A DNA stretch of 64,000 nt. It comes from an uncultured Roseicyclus sp. Its GTDB lineage: Bacteria > Pseudomonadota > Alphaproteobacteria > Rhodobacterales > Rhodobacteraceae. Below are positions 45,827 through 53,626 of the stretch, piece by piece. The notes beneath the pieces were generated by a model. That model had not been told where the DNA came from, made no database searches, and was given only the letters and a program-made list of their open reading frames with translations. Every line of letters starts with the position of its first letter. Position 1 is the stretch's first letter. The DNA is taken from the NCBI GenBank assembly GCA_947491935.1, contig CANLLF010000002.1, positions 248,001 through 312,000 of the forward strand, in the 5' to 3' direction. Position numbers and translations under genes: made by a program.

Positions 45827-47020
45827 ATGAAACTGAATATCGCAATTGCAGGCGCCGGGATCGGTGGGTTGGCGGCGGCGGCCCTGCTGGCGCGGGACGG
45901 CCACAAGGTACGGGTCTTCGACAAGTTCGATGCGCCCCGCCCGGTAGGCTCCGGGCTGGTGATGCAGCCGGTGGGTCTGGATGTGCTGCGCGCGGCCGAT
46001 GCGGCGGAGGAGGTGATGGCCCGCGGCGCGCCGATCACGCGGATGTTCGGGGATGAGGTGGACCGGAACCGGGAAGTGCTTTCGGTGAGGTACGGGGCGA
46101 GCCACGACCGGCAGGGGCTTGGCATTCACCGTTCTGCGCTGTTCCAAGCGCTCTATGACGCGGCGGGCCGGACCGGGGTGATAGTTGAGGCATCAAGCCC
46201 CGTCGACGGACGGGACGGCGCGTATCTGTCGGTCGCCGGGCGGCGTGTGGGGCCGTTTGACCTGATCGTCGATGCGCTCGGGGCGTCATCGACCCTCTCG
46301 CCACTGCGGTCCCGCCCGCTGCCTTACGGGGCGGTTTGGGCAACGGTTCCATGGCCTGACGCGGCGCCCTTCGCGCCGGACCAGTTGACGCAGCGTTATC
46401 GCAAGGCGGATCGGATGCTGGGTGTCCTGCCCGTGGGAACGAGGCACGACACGCCGGACCGGCCCCTGGCGGCGATATTCTATTCCCTGAAATCGGATGC
46501 GATCGACGCTCATTTCGCCCGTCCCTTCGCGGAGTGGGCCGCCGAGGCGCGGGCGCTTTGGCCTGAATTCTCGGCCTTCCTGCCAGATGGCCTCAGCCAT
46601 GGGGATTTCACCGCGGCGCGGTACACCCATGGATCGCTGCGGCGGCCCTATGGTGATGGGATCGCGCATATCGGCGATGCGGCCCACCGCGCATCGCCGC
46701 AACTGGGGCAGGGGGCGAATATGGCCCTTCTGGATGCGCGGGCCTTGCAACTGGCGCTGCGGCGGGCCCGTGGGGAAGAGGCGCTGCGCCTCTATTCCGG
46801 GGCGCGGCGGTGGCATGTGGCCGCCTATCAGGCCCTCAGCGCATCCTTCACGCCGCAATATCAATCCGACAGCACCGTTCTGCCGATACTCCGTGATACG
46901 GTGCTCGCCCCGCTGAGCCGGACATGGCCGGTGCCACGGATCCTGACGCGTCTGGTTTGCGGCGATCTGGTGCCGCCGATGCCCGCACTTACGCCGCGGG
47001 TGGCGCGGCGGCGCGGCTGA
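45827..47020 (+). CDS. FAD-dependent aromatic-ring monooxygenase-like protein (UbiH/PHBH family)
   Basis: A 397-residue group A flavoprotein monooxygenase. It has the dinucleotide motif IAGAGIGGLAAAALLARDGHKVRVFDK, the second FAD motif AHIGDAAHRASPQLGQGANMALLDA with the GD dyad, and a mid DG-type motif near DLIVDALGAS. Relatives hydroxylate aromatic acids or quinone precursors with NAD(P)H and oxygen. ATG 45827 is chosen at the start of the Rossmann fold. It overlaps the 3' end of the convergent EamA transporter by 32 bp. Substrate unknown. Confidence 0.85.
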   Translation: MKLNIAIAGAGIGGLAAAALLARDGHKVRVFDKFDAPRPVGSGLVMQPVGLDVLRAADAAEEVMARGAPITRMFGDEVDRNREVLSVRYGASHDRQGLGIHRSALFQALYDAAGRTGVIVEASSPVDGRDGAYLSVAGRRVGPFDLIVDALGASSTLSPLRSRPLPYGAVWATVPWPDAAPFAPDQLTQRYRKADRMLGVLPVGTRHDTPDRPLAAIFYSLKSDAIDAHFARPFAEWAAEARALWPEFSAFLPDGLSHGDFTAARYTHGSLRRPYGDGIAHIGDAAHRASPQLGQGANMALLDARALQLALRRARGEEALRLYSGARRWHVAAYQALSASFTPQYQSDSTVLPILRDTVLAPLSRTWPVPRILTRLVCGDLVPPMPALTPRVARRRG

Positions 47021-47912
47021 CGGCCCGTTCGCGCAGCACGATGTAGACCCCTGCGGCAATCGTCACCGCGATCCCGGCAGCCGCAAGGCCATTGGGCAGG
47101 TCGCGAAACATCACGAAGCCCACAAGCGTCGCCATCGGGATCTCGAGATACTGCATCGGTGCAAGGGTGGCCGACGGCGCGAACCGCAAGGACCACGTCA
47201 TCAGTAGATGGCCGATGGACCCGAAGATGCCCAGGGCGACGAACAACCAGATTTCCGGCCCGGCGGGCGCCAACCAGCCGACCAGCGGCGCGATATCGGC
47301 CACCGGCAGGGCGGCCAGCGGTGCGATCAGCGGCAGTGCAAGAAGGCCCGACGCACCCTGAAGAGCGAGGGGGTCGATCTCCTTGGCCATGGCGCGAGTG
47401 ACCAGCATGAAGAAGGCAAAGACGAAGGCTACGCCAACCGGCAGCAACGCAGCCCATCCGACGGCCACGAAGCTGGGTTGCACCACCATCAACGTGCCGA
47501 TGAAGCCAACGGCGCAGGCCATCAGGCGGCGGGGGCCGACCTCTTCATCGAGGAAGAACCGCCCGAGCAGAAGCATGAGAAACGGCATCACGAAGGCGAT
47601 GGCGATGGCATCCGCAAGCGGCAGAACGCGCAGGGCGGCGAACATCATAAGGAGCCCGGCAACCTGCAAGAGGGCCCGCAGCAACGTCAGGCCCACCACC
47701 CGGCGGGAGGGGAACAGGACGGCGCCCGCCCAGAGCGCCAGCGGCACGAACAGGATCGCTTGCGTGGCAAACCGGACCAGCACCAGTTGCATCAGGGGAA
47801 AGTCCTCCCCCAGGAGCTTGGCCAGCGCGTCGGCAAACGGGATGATTGTGCAAAAGCCAAACATCAGAAGGATGCCGAGGAGGGGCCGGTCGGTGGAAGT
47901 GTCGCGTGTCAT
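46989..47912 (-). CDS. DMT superfamily (EamA) membrane exporter
   Basis: A 307-residue inner-membrane protein with ten predicted membrane helices arranged as two EamA repeats; ALRVLPLADAIAIAFVMPFLMLLLGRFFLDEEVGPRR and SLRFAPSATLAPMQYLEIPMATLVGFVMFRD are the paired signatures that end each half. Family members export amino acids, nucleobases or drugs. Its C-terminal codons overlap the monooxygenase gene on the other strand. Confidence 0.88.
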   Translation of the reverse strand: MTRDTSTDRPLLGILLMFGFCTIIPFADALAKLLGEDFPLMQLVLVRFATQAILFVPLALWAGAVLFPSRRVVGLTLLRALLQVAGLLMMFAALRVLPLADAIAIAFVMPFLMLLLGRFFLDEEVGPRRLMACAVGFIGTLMVVQPSFVAVGWAALLPVGVAFVFAFFMLVTRAMAKEIDPLALQGASGLLALPLIAPLAALPVADIAPLVGWLAPAGPEIWLFVALGIFGSIGHLLMTWSLRFAPSATLAPMQYLEIPMATLVGFVMFRDLPNGLAAAGIAVTIAAGVYIVLRERAVSRAAAPPAA

Positions 47913-47943
47913 CCCAAACCCATGGCACGGTCTGCCGGGATTG

Positions 47944-48480
47944 TCAGCGCCGCCCGTGCAGGACAGGCCAGGTCCATGTGACCCTCGCCGCGCGATTAAC
48001 GGGCTGCACCGACCGGGGCTCGATCCGGTCGATGCAGATCATGCCATTGGAGTTGGCCAGCGACAGAGGCTCCTCCACCGGGTTTGACCAGATCGGGCGG
48101 TCGTTCGGCACCCCTCCGTGGCGCAACACGAAAATCAGGCGTCCCCGCGCTGCCACGGCCCCGGCCAGTCGCGCCAAAGCGGCAGGGCGATCAATTGGCG
48201 GGATGTGCTGCCACATACCCAGAACAAGAATGGCGTCGAACACCCCGTTGATGCCATCCAGCTCGGGCAGTCTGGCGTTGACCCATGCCGGGCCGGCGAC
48301 TCCGTGAAAGGCGGCAACCGGCTCGCCGGCCACCACGTCATGGCCCAGAAGGCTCAGATGTCGGGCAATCTGCCCGGTTCCGGCGCCGACATCGAGAATG
48401 CGGGCGGGAGGAGTGGGAAGATGCCCGCGAACCGGTGCCAGCAATGCGGCCGGATCAAGCCCCCGCCATGCGGCCCACAA
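47944..48480 (-). CDS. Class I SAM-dependent methyltransferase
   Basis: A 178-residue methyltransferase core: SAM motif I ILDVGAGTGQIAR (28-40), an acidic residue in VVAGEP, and motif IV FDAILVLGMWQHI. The C-terminus is short and the substrate domain minimal. TTG 48480 is taken as start, with GGCGGAGC about 11 nt upstream; no ATG in this frame would keep motif I. It lies between the EamA gene and the thioredoxin-reductase-like gene on the same strand. The acceptor is unknown. Confidence 0.75.
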   Translation of the reverse strand: MWAAWRGLDPAALLAPVRGHLPTPPARILDVGAGTGQIARHLSLLGHDVVAGEPVAAFHGVAGPAWVNARLPELDGINGVFDAILVLGMWQHIPPIDRPAALARLAGAVAARGRLIFVLRHGGVPNDRPIWSNPVEEPLSLANSNGMICIDRIEPRSVQPVNRAARVTWTWPVLHGRR

Positions 48481-48520
48481 CCGTCGGCATGCTCCGCCTA
48501 ATACGCAATAGCGTCGTCGG

Positions 48521-50146
48521 TCACGCCTGAGCTTGCAGGAAATCCCAGACGCGGCTGATCACAACGGAGCCTTCGCCGACGGCACTTGCGACCCGTTTCA
48601 CGCTGCCGGCCCGCACGTCGCCCACGGCGAAGATCCCCGGGCAGGAGGTGGAATAGGCGCTTGGCGCGCCGACGTTTTCGCCCGTTTTGACAAAGCCCTG
48701 TTCGTCCAGATCCACAAGGCCCGAAAGCCAAGCCGTGTTCGGGGCGGCCCCCACCATGACAAAGACGGCGCGGGTGTTGATCCGCCAGGATTGCCCCGCC
48801 GCTTTCTCGCGGATCGTGATCGCTTCCAGTTCATCCTCGCCGTGCAGGTCCTCCATCTGGGTGCCGTAGTGGATCGTGATGCGGGGATGCGCCTCCAGCC
48901 GGTCGGTTAGGTAATGGGACATGGAGGCGGCCAGTGACGTGCCGCGCACCAGCAGGTGCACGTGCCGCGCGGTGCGGCTGAGAAACATGGCGGCCTGGCC
49001 TGCCGAATTGCCACCGCCGATCACCACGACCTCGGTATCGCGGCAATAGCGCGCCTCCACATCCGTCGCCGCATAATAGACGCCCGCGCTTTCGAACTCC
49101 TCCAGCCGTTCGATGGGCAGGCGACGATACTGCACGCCCGTGGCCACAACAAGCGCGCGGGCGCAGGTTTCGGCCCCATCCTCAAGCACGATGTGGAATG
49201 TGCCGTCGTCCTTGCGGGTCAGGGCCGTGGCGCGGCGCGGTACGGCAAACCGTGTGCCGAATTTCATCGCCTGCACTTCCCCGCGCCAGCAGAGATCCGC
49301 GCCGGAGATGCCTGTGGGAAAGCCCATGTAATTCTCGATCCGGCTGGATGTGCCGGCCTGCCCGCCAATGGCCAGATCCTCCAGCACCAGCGCCTTGAGG
49401 CCTTCGGATCCGGCATAAACCGCGGCCGCCACGCCTGCCGGGCCGCCGCCCACGATCAGGACGTCATGCAATTCGTCGGCATCGAAGTTCAGATCCAGCC
49501 CAAGGCGCGCCGCAATCTTGCGCGGAGTCGGATCCGGGATGACCTCCCCCTTGCCGAAGATCACCGCCGGTTCGCGCGGCGCGATGGAGCAGGCATGGGC
49601 AACCGCCTCGGCCTCGGCCTCATCCAGGGTCAGCATCCGGACGGGGATCTTGTTGCGCCCGGCAAAACCCGCGATTTCCCGGATCGTCCGGTCGATCTCT
49701 GCCCCGATCAGGGTGAGGCTGGAGGCGCCGCGGTCCAGCTGCCCCCGGCGGCGGGCGGCGAGAACCGTGATGACGATATCCGACATTTCCGGGATCCGGG
49801 CCATCAGATCGAGCATCTGTTCCCGGCTCAGGCACAGCAGGCGGGTATCCTGCACGGCGCGCAGGCCGAATTGCACCGCGCCCCCGGACAGCAGGCTGAT
49901 ATCGCCGGTGAATTGCGTGGGCCCGAGCGTGGCGCCATCGCCATACCGGTCGCCCGTGGTCGGATCGATGGCCTCAATCTCTCCATCGAGCAGGTAGCAG
50001 AATCGATCCGCCGGATCGCCCGGGCGGAACAGGTAATCGCCCTTGGGCAGCACCTCTTCGGTTCCGGCTTTCCGCATCGCGGTCACGTGCGCCTCTTCAA
50101 GCGGCGTGCGCGCCATGGTGCGCAGATCGGCGGCCAGTGTTTCCAT
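48521..50146 (-). CDS. Cyclic nucleotide-binding domain fused to thioredoxin-reductase-like FAD oxidoreductase
   Basis: A 541-residue fusion. Residues about 10-130 are a CRP-type cyclic-nucleotide-binding barrel (KGDYLFRPGDPADRFCYLLDGEIEA). A thioredoxin-like linker domain follows, then a TrxR-type flavoprotein from about 228: IVGGGPAGVAAAVYAG for FAD, VVVIGGGNSAGQAAMFLS for NADPH and IFAVGDVRAG. The redox CxxC of true thioredoxin reductases, expected after GVYY, reads AATD (359-362), so it cannot reduce thioredoxin in the usual way. It may pass electrons to another acceptor, gated by the N-terminal domain. AGGAT precedes ATG 50146. Confidence 0.88.
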   Translation of the reverse strand: METLAADLRTMARTPLEEAHVTAMRKAGTEEVLPKGDYLFRPGDPADRFCYLLDGEIEAIDPTTGDRYGDGATLGPTQFTGDISLLSGGAVQFGLRAVQDTRLLCLSREQMLDLMARIPEMSDIVITVLAARRRGQLDRGASSLTLIGAEIDRTIREIAGFAGRNKIPVRMLTLDEAEAEAVAHACSIAPREPAVIFGKGEVIPDPTPRKIAARLGLDLNFDADELHDVLIVGGGPAGVAAAVYAGSEGLKALVLEDLAIGGQAGTSSRIENYMGFPTGISGADLCWRGEVQAMKFGTRFAVPRRATALTRKDDGTFHIVLEDGAETCARALVVATGVQYRRLPIERLEEFESAGVYYAATDVEARYCRDTEVVVIGGGNSAGQAAMFLSRTARHVHLLVRGTSLAASMSHYLTDRLEAHPRITIHYGTQMEDLHGEDELEAITIREKAAGQSWRINTRAVFVMVGAAPNTAWLSGLVDLDEQGFVKTGENVGAPSAYSTSCPGIFAVGDVRAGSVKRVASAVGEGSVVISRVWDFLQAQA

Positions 50147-50149
50147 ATC

Positions 50150-51154
50150 CTAAGGCTCCCGTTGTCCAAACAATCCCGTCAAGGCGCGCCGGATCATGCC
50201 GGTCACGCTTGGCCGTGTGGCCAGCCCGAAGGGCAGCGGGCGGCACACTTCCATAGTGGCGACGCCCACACGCGCGGTCAGCGCGCCGTTGACGACGCCT
50301 TCGCCAAAACGGCGCGAGACCTTCGACAGGACGGAACCGCCAAGCGCGGACCCCAAAAGATCATCCCCGATCGCCACCGCGCCCGTGGCCACCAGATGCG
50401 TCATCACCGCGCGTGTCAAACGCCAGGACCCAAGCGTGCCGGCCCGGCCGCCATAGATCTCGGCGATGCGCCGGATCATGCGCAGGTTCGCGGTCAGCGC
50501 GGTGAAGACATCGGCCAGCGCCAGCGGCACCAGGGCCGTGACCGTCGCGACCTGCCGGGCGGCGGCCTCAACTTCCCGCTCTGCGGCGCGGTCCAATGGG
50601 GCCATCAGTTGCGCCTCAGCCAGCGCGAAGAGGCTTGCCGGCTCGAACATCTCATCGCGCTGCTGATCGAGCGCCTCGCGGCCCGCCCGTAGGTCCGCGC
50701 GCCCTGCATAGAGCGTCGAAATCTGCCTCACGACGTCACGTGCGGCCTTCAGGTCGCCCGCAGCTAAGGCCGCCTCCGCCGCCTGATGCACCCGATCCAG
50801 CCGCCCTAGACGAGAGAACGCCGCCAATTCGCGCAGGCAGATCAGGATCAGCGCAAGGATGACCGCGCCAATCAGGCCGGTGGCGATCCATCCCAGAACC
50901 GGGTTGTCCTCCAGCAGGCCCGTCACGAAATTCCATGCGGCAAGCGAGGCGACGAAGCCCACCAACCCCAGTAGCGCAGACCAGAAAAACCGCCCCAACC
51001 GCGAGGCCCGCCGCGCGCCGAGCGTGGCCACAACCTGCATCGCGCGCCCTTCGGGTTGGGTGAGGCCGGGATCGGGCACCGGCGCGGCCTCTTCCGGCCC
51101 CAGCTCGGGTGCTTCGTCCAGCTCGATCAGGACCGGGCCCTTACGCTCGCTCAT
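50150..51154 (-). CDS. YcjF-like membrane protein (TIGR01620/DUF697)
   Basis: A 334-residue protein with an acidic, proline-rich N-terminus, two adjacent membrane segments (about 56-80 and 86-108) and a C-terminal DUF697-type helical domain (ALVPLALADVFTALTANLRMIRRIAEIYGGR). It follows the ycjX-like gene by 111 bp of spacer, the usual pairing of YcjX (a GTPase-like protein) with YcjF in envelope stress. ATG 51154 has GGAG six bases before it and is preferred over the long upstream frame. Confidence 0.85.
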   Translation of the reverse strand: MSERKGPVLIELDEAPELGPEEAAPVPDPGLTQPEGRAMQVVATLGARRASRLGRFFWSALLGLVGFVASLAAWNFVTGLLEDNPVLGWIATGLIGAVILALILICLRELAAFSRLGRLDRVHQAAEAALAAGDLKAARDVVRQISTLYAGRADLRAGREALDQQRDEMFEPASLFALAEAQLMAPLDRAAEREVEAAARQVATVTALVPLALADVFTALTANLRMIRRIAEIYGGRAGTLGSWRLTRAVMTHLVATGAVAIGDDLLGSALGGSVLSKVSRRFGEGVVNGALTARVGVATMEVCRPLPFGLATRPSVTGMIRRALTGLFGQREP

Positions 51155-51265
51155 ATCGGTCTCCACCCAAGTCATATCCGGCCATGTTACGTGGTCCGGT
51201 GTCCCGTCGGACCTCAGGGCGCGTGCCACCACAATCGTGGCCTGGGCCAAAGGCGTAACCCGCAA

Positions 51266-52687
51266 TCATCGCAACTTGTCCCCGATCAGGAATTCCGCCG
51301 CCCGGTCGAGCCTGATATGGGGCGGGCCCTCGCCCCGGCGCAGGGACAGCGGCGCGGGGGCAAACCGCATGATGCCGAAATCCCCGTCCAGCCAATCCCG
51401 CGCCCCGTCGCGGGCAGGCGACAGAAGCGCGCCGGGATCCTGGGGCAGATCGCCGGGATGCAGGGCGGCTTGTCGTCCGTCTTCCAGCAGCTTGCCCCGC
51501 ACCACGCCCAGATCCGCACCGTTAATGCGCCGTGTTTCTTCCACCGTGGCACGGAGCGAGGCCAGAGCCATCGCGCCGGTCTGTGCGCCGGAAAAATCGG
51601 CACGCCGTTGCGCGTCGGCCACCAGCGCCTCGATGATGGCCTGAAGGCGCGCATGTTGGTCGTGGTGCAGATGATCGGCCTTGGTTGCCGCGAATAGGAT
51701 CTTGTCCACCCGTCGCCCGAGGATCGATGTGAGGAAGCTGTTCCTGCCGGGTCGAAACGCGCCGAGGATGCCGGTCAGGGCCTGGCGCAGATCCTCCAGC
51801 GCGGGCGGCCCGGCATGGATCGCGCCAAGAGCGTCCACCAACACCACCTGTCGGTCAATCCGCGCAAAATGGGACCGGAAGAATGGCTTCACGACCTGGG
51901 ATTTGTACGCCTCGAACCGGCGTGCGAACTCACGGGCGAGGGAGCCGCGGGGTGCCGTGCCGGGCGGCAGGGGCGCGAACGTGAGCGCCGGGGAGCCTTC
52001 CAGATCACCGGGCAGAAGGAACCGCCCGGGCGTGCAGTCGGAATACCCGGCCGCGCGGGCCGCGCGCAAATAGGCCGTCCAACCCTCGGCCAGCGCCTTG
52101 GCGGTGACATCATCGAGTTTCTCGCCCGGCTCGGATCCCCGGACCTGCGCGACATAAGCCGCACCTTCTGCGCGCGCTTCAGCGCGTGCCAGCGCCCGGG
52201 CGGACCACGTGGTGAAATCCATGTCGAGAAGCGCCAGATCCAGCAGCCATTCGCCTGGGTAATCCACGATATCCAGATGAACGGTCCGTGGCCCCGACAG
52301 GCCGGACAGAAGCCCCTTGGGGCGCACCCGCAATGACAGGCGCAGTTCCGAGACCGACCGGGTGGAGTCCGGCCAATGAGGCTCCGCCCCGGTCATCGCA
52401 GCCAGATGGCTTTCGAAGTCAAACCGCGGCACAGTATCGTCGGGTTGCGGCTGCAAAAACGCGGCTTCTATCCGGCCCGACGCCGCCGCCTCCAGCCCCG
52501 CCATGCGGCCCCGATCCATCAGGTTTGCGACCAGCGACGTGATGAACACCGTCTTGCCCGACCGTGCAAGGCCCGTCACGCCCAACCGGATGACGGGTTC
52601 AAAGAACGTCTCCGACACGGCGCCCGACACGCCTTCAATGCCCCGGCCCAGGGTGTCTGCAATGGCTCCGATCACCAAGGGGGGCAT
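51266..52687 (-). CDS. ycjX: YcjX family P-loop GTPase-like protein
   Basis: A 473-residue DUF463 protein with Walker A GLARSGKT (39-46), HLDIVDYPGEWLLDLALL as the Walker B/switch region and a C-terminal FAATKADHLHH (NKxD-like). E. coli YcjX is associated with envelope stress and stress-induced operons, but its biochemical role is not settled. Here it pairs with a YcjF-like membrane protein downstream and diverges from truA by 94 bp. An AGAGG directly abuts ATG 52687; a TTG/GTG start three codons downstream is possible. Confidence 0.9.
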   Translation of the reverse strand: MPPLVIGAIADTLGRGIEGVSGAVSETFFEPVIRLGVTGLARSGKTVFITSLVANLMDRGRMAGLEAAASGRIEAAFLQPQPDDTVPRFDFESHLAAMTGAEPHWPDSTRSVSELRLSLRVRPKGLLSGLSGPRTVHLDIVDYPGEWLLDLALLDMDFTTWSARALARAEARAEGAAYVAQVRGSEPGEKLDDVTAKALAEGWTAYLRAARAAGYSDCTPGRFLLPGDLEGSPALTFAPLPPGTAPRGSLAREFARRFEAYKSQVVKPFFRSHFARIDRQVVLVDALGAIHAGPPALEDLRQALTGILGAFRPGRNSFLTSILGRRVDKILFAATKADHLHHDQHARLQAIIEALVADAQRRADFSGAQTGAMALASLRATVEETRRINGADLGVVRGKLLEDGRQAALHPGDLPQDPGALLSPARDGARDWLDGDFGIMRFAPAPLSLRRGEGPPHIRLDRAAEFLIGDKLR

Positions 52688-52781
52688 CCTCTCGCGCTTG
52701 TGACCGTGTTAGAATAGGCATTCCGTCCAAAGGTTTCGAGGGCCGATGGACGCCGATGCGATCATGCGGTAGCCCCGTGCC

Positions 52782-53606
52782 ATGCCTCGCTACGCGTTCA
52801 AGATCGAATATGACGGCCTGCCGTTTGCCGGATGGCAGCGCCAGACCGATCAAACCACTGTTCAGGGATGCGTCGAGGCGGCGCTGGCCGGGCTGCAGCC
52901 CGACGCGCCGGGCGTCGTGGCCGCCGGGCGCACCGATACTGGTGTTCACGCCCTAGGTCAGGTGGTCAGCGTTGATCTGGAGCGGGATTGGGATCCGTTT
53001 CGCCTGGCCGAGGCGCTCAACTGGCACCTCAGGCCCGACCCCGTGGCGATTGTGGCCTGCGCGCAGGTGGAGGACGAGTTTCACGCCCGGTTTTCCGCGC
53101 TCAGCCGCAGCTATACCTATCGCCTGATCTGCCGCCGCGCACCCTTGGTGCACGGGGCGGGCCAGGCCTGGGCGGTGAAGGGTGATCTGGACGTCGGGGC
53201 CATGACAGAGGCCGCGCGCCACCTTGTCGGTAAGCATGATTTCACCACCTTCCGGGCCGTCCATTGCCAGGCGAAATCACCGATCAAGACGCTTGATGAG
53301 CTGCGAGTGGAGGAGGTGCACCTGCCAGCCGGGCGCGAGATCCGGTTTCATCTGCACGCGCGGTCTTTCCTTCATAATCAGGTCCGCTCCATCGTCGGGT
53401 CGCTGGAGCGGGTCGGCGCGGGATCCTGGGTGCCGGATGACATGCGGACGGCCTTGGAGGCCCGCAACCGCGCCGCGTGTGGGCCTGTTGCGCCGCCCGA
53501 CGGGCTTTACCTGACATCCGTGGGTTATCCGCAAGATCCGTTCCGTCAAGGTTGGCGAGAGGCGGGCCTTCCGCCTGCGGCCATGCCAGTCTCGGACCAG
53601 AGTTGA
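52782..53606 (+). CDS. truA: tRNA pseudouridine(38-40) synthase
   Basis: Isomerises uridines 38-40 of the anticodon stem. The 274 residues have the catalytic D52 in [15 protein letters not shown], the early [10 protein letters not shown] motif and a second family motif [17 protein letters not shown]. The length is normal. ATG 52782 begins the conserved [10 protein letters not shown] strand. It precedes the selD fusion by 20 bp and may be co-transcribed, joining two tRNA/selenium functions. Confidence 0.96.
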   Translation: MPRYAFKIEYDGLPFAGWQRQTDQTTVQGCVEAALAGLQPDAPGVVAAGRTDTGVHALGQVVSVDLERDWDPFRLAEALNWHLRPDPVAIVACAQVEDEFHARFSALSRSYTYRLICRRAPLVHGAGQAWAVKGDLDVGAMTEAARHLVGKHDFTTFRAVHCQAKSPIKTLDELRVEEVHLPAGREIRFHLHARSFLHNQVRSIVGSLERVGAGSWVPDDMRTALEARNRAACGPVAPPDGLYLTSVGYPQDPFRQGWREAGLPPAAMPVSDQS

Positions 53607-53626
53607 GATAGGGAGGGGGCGGGTCT

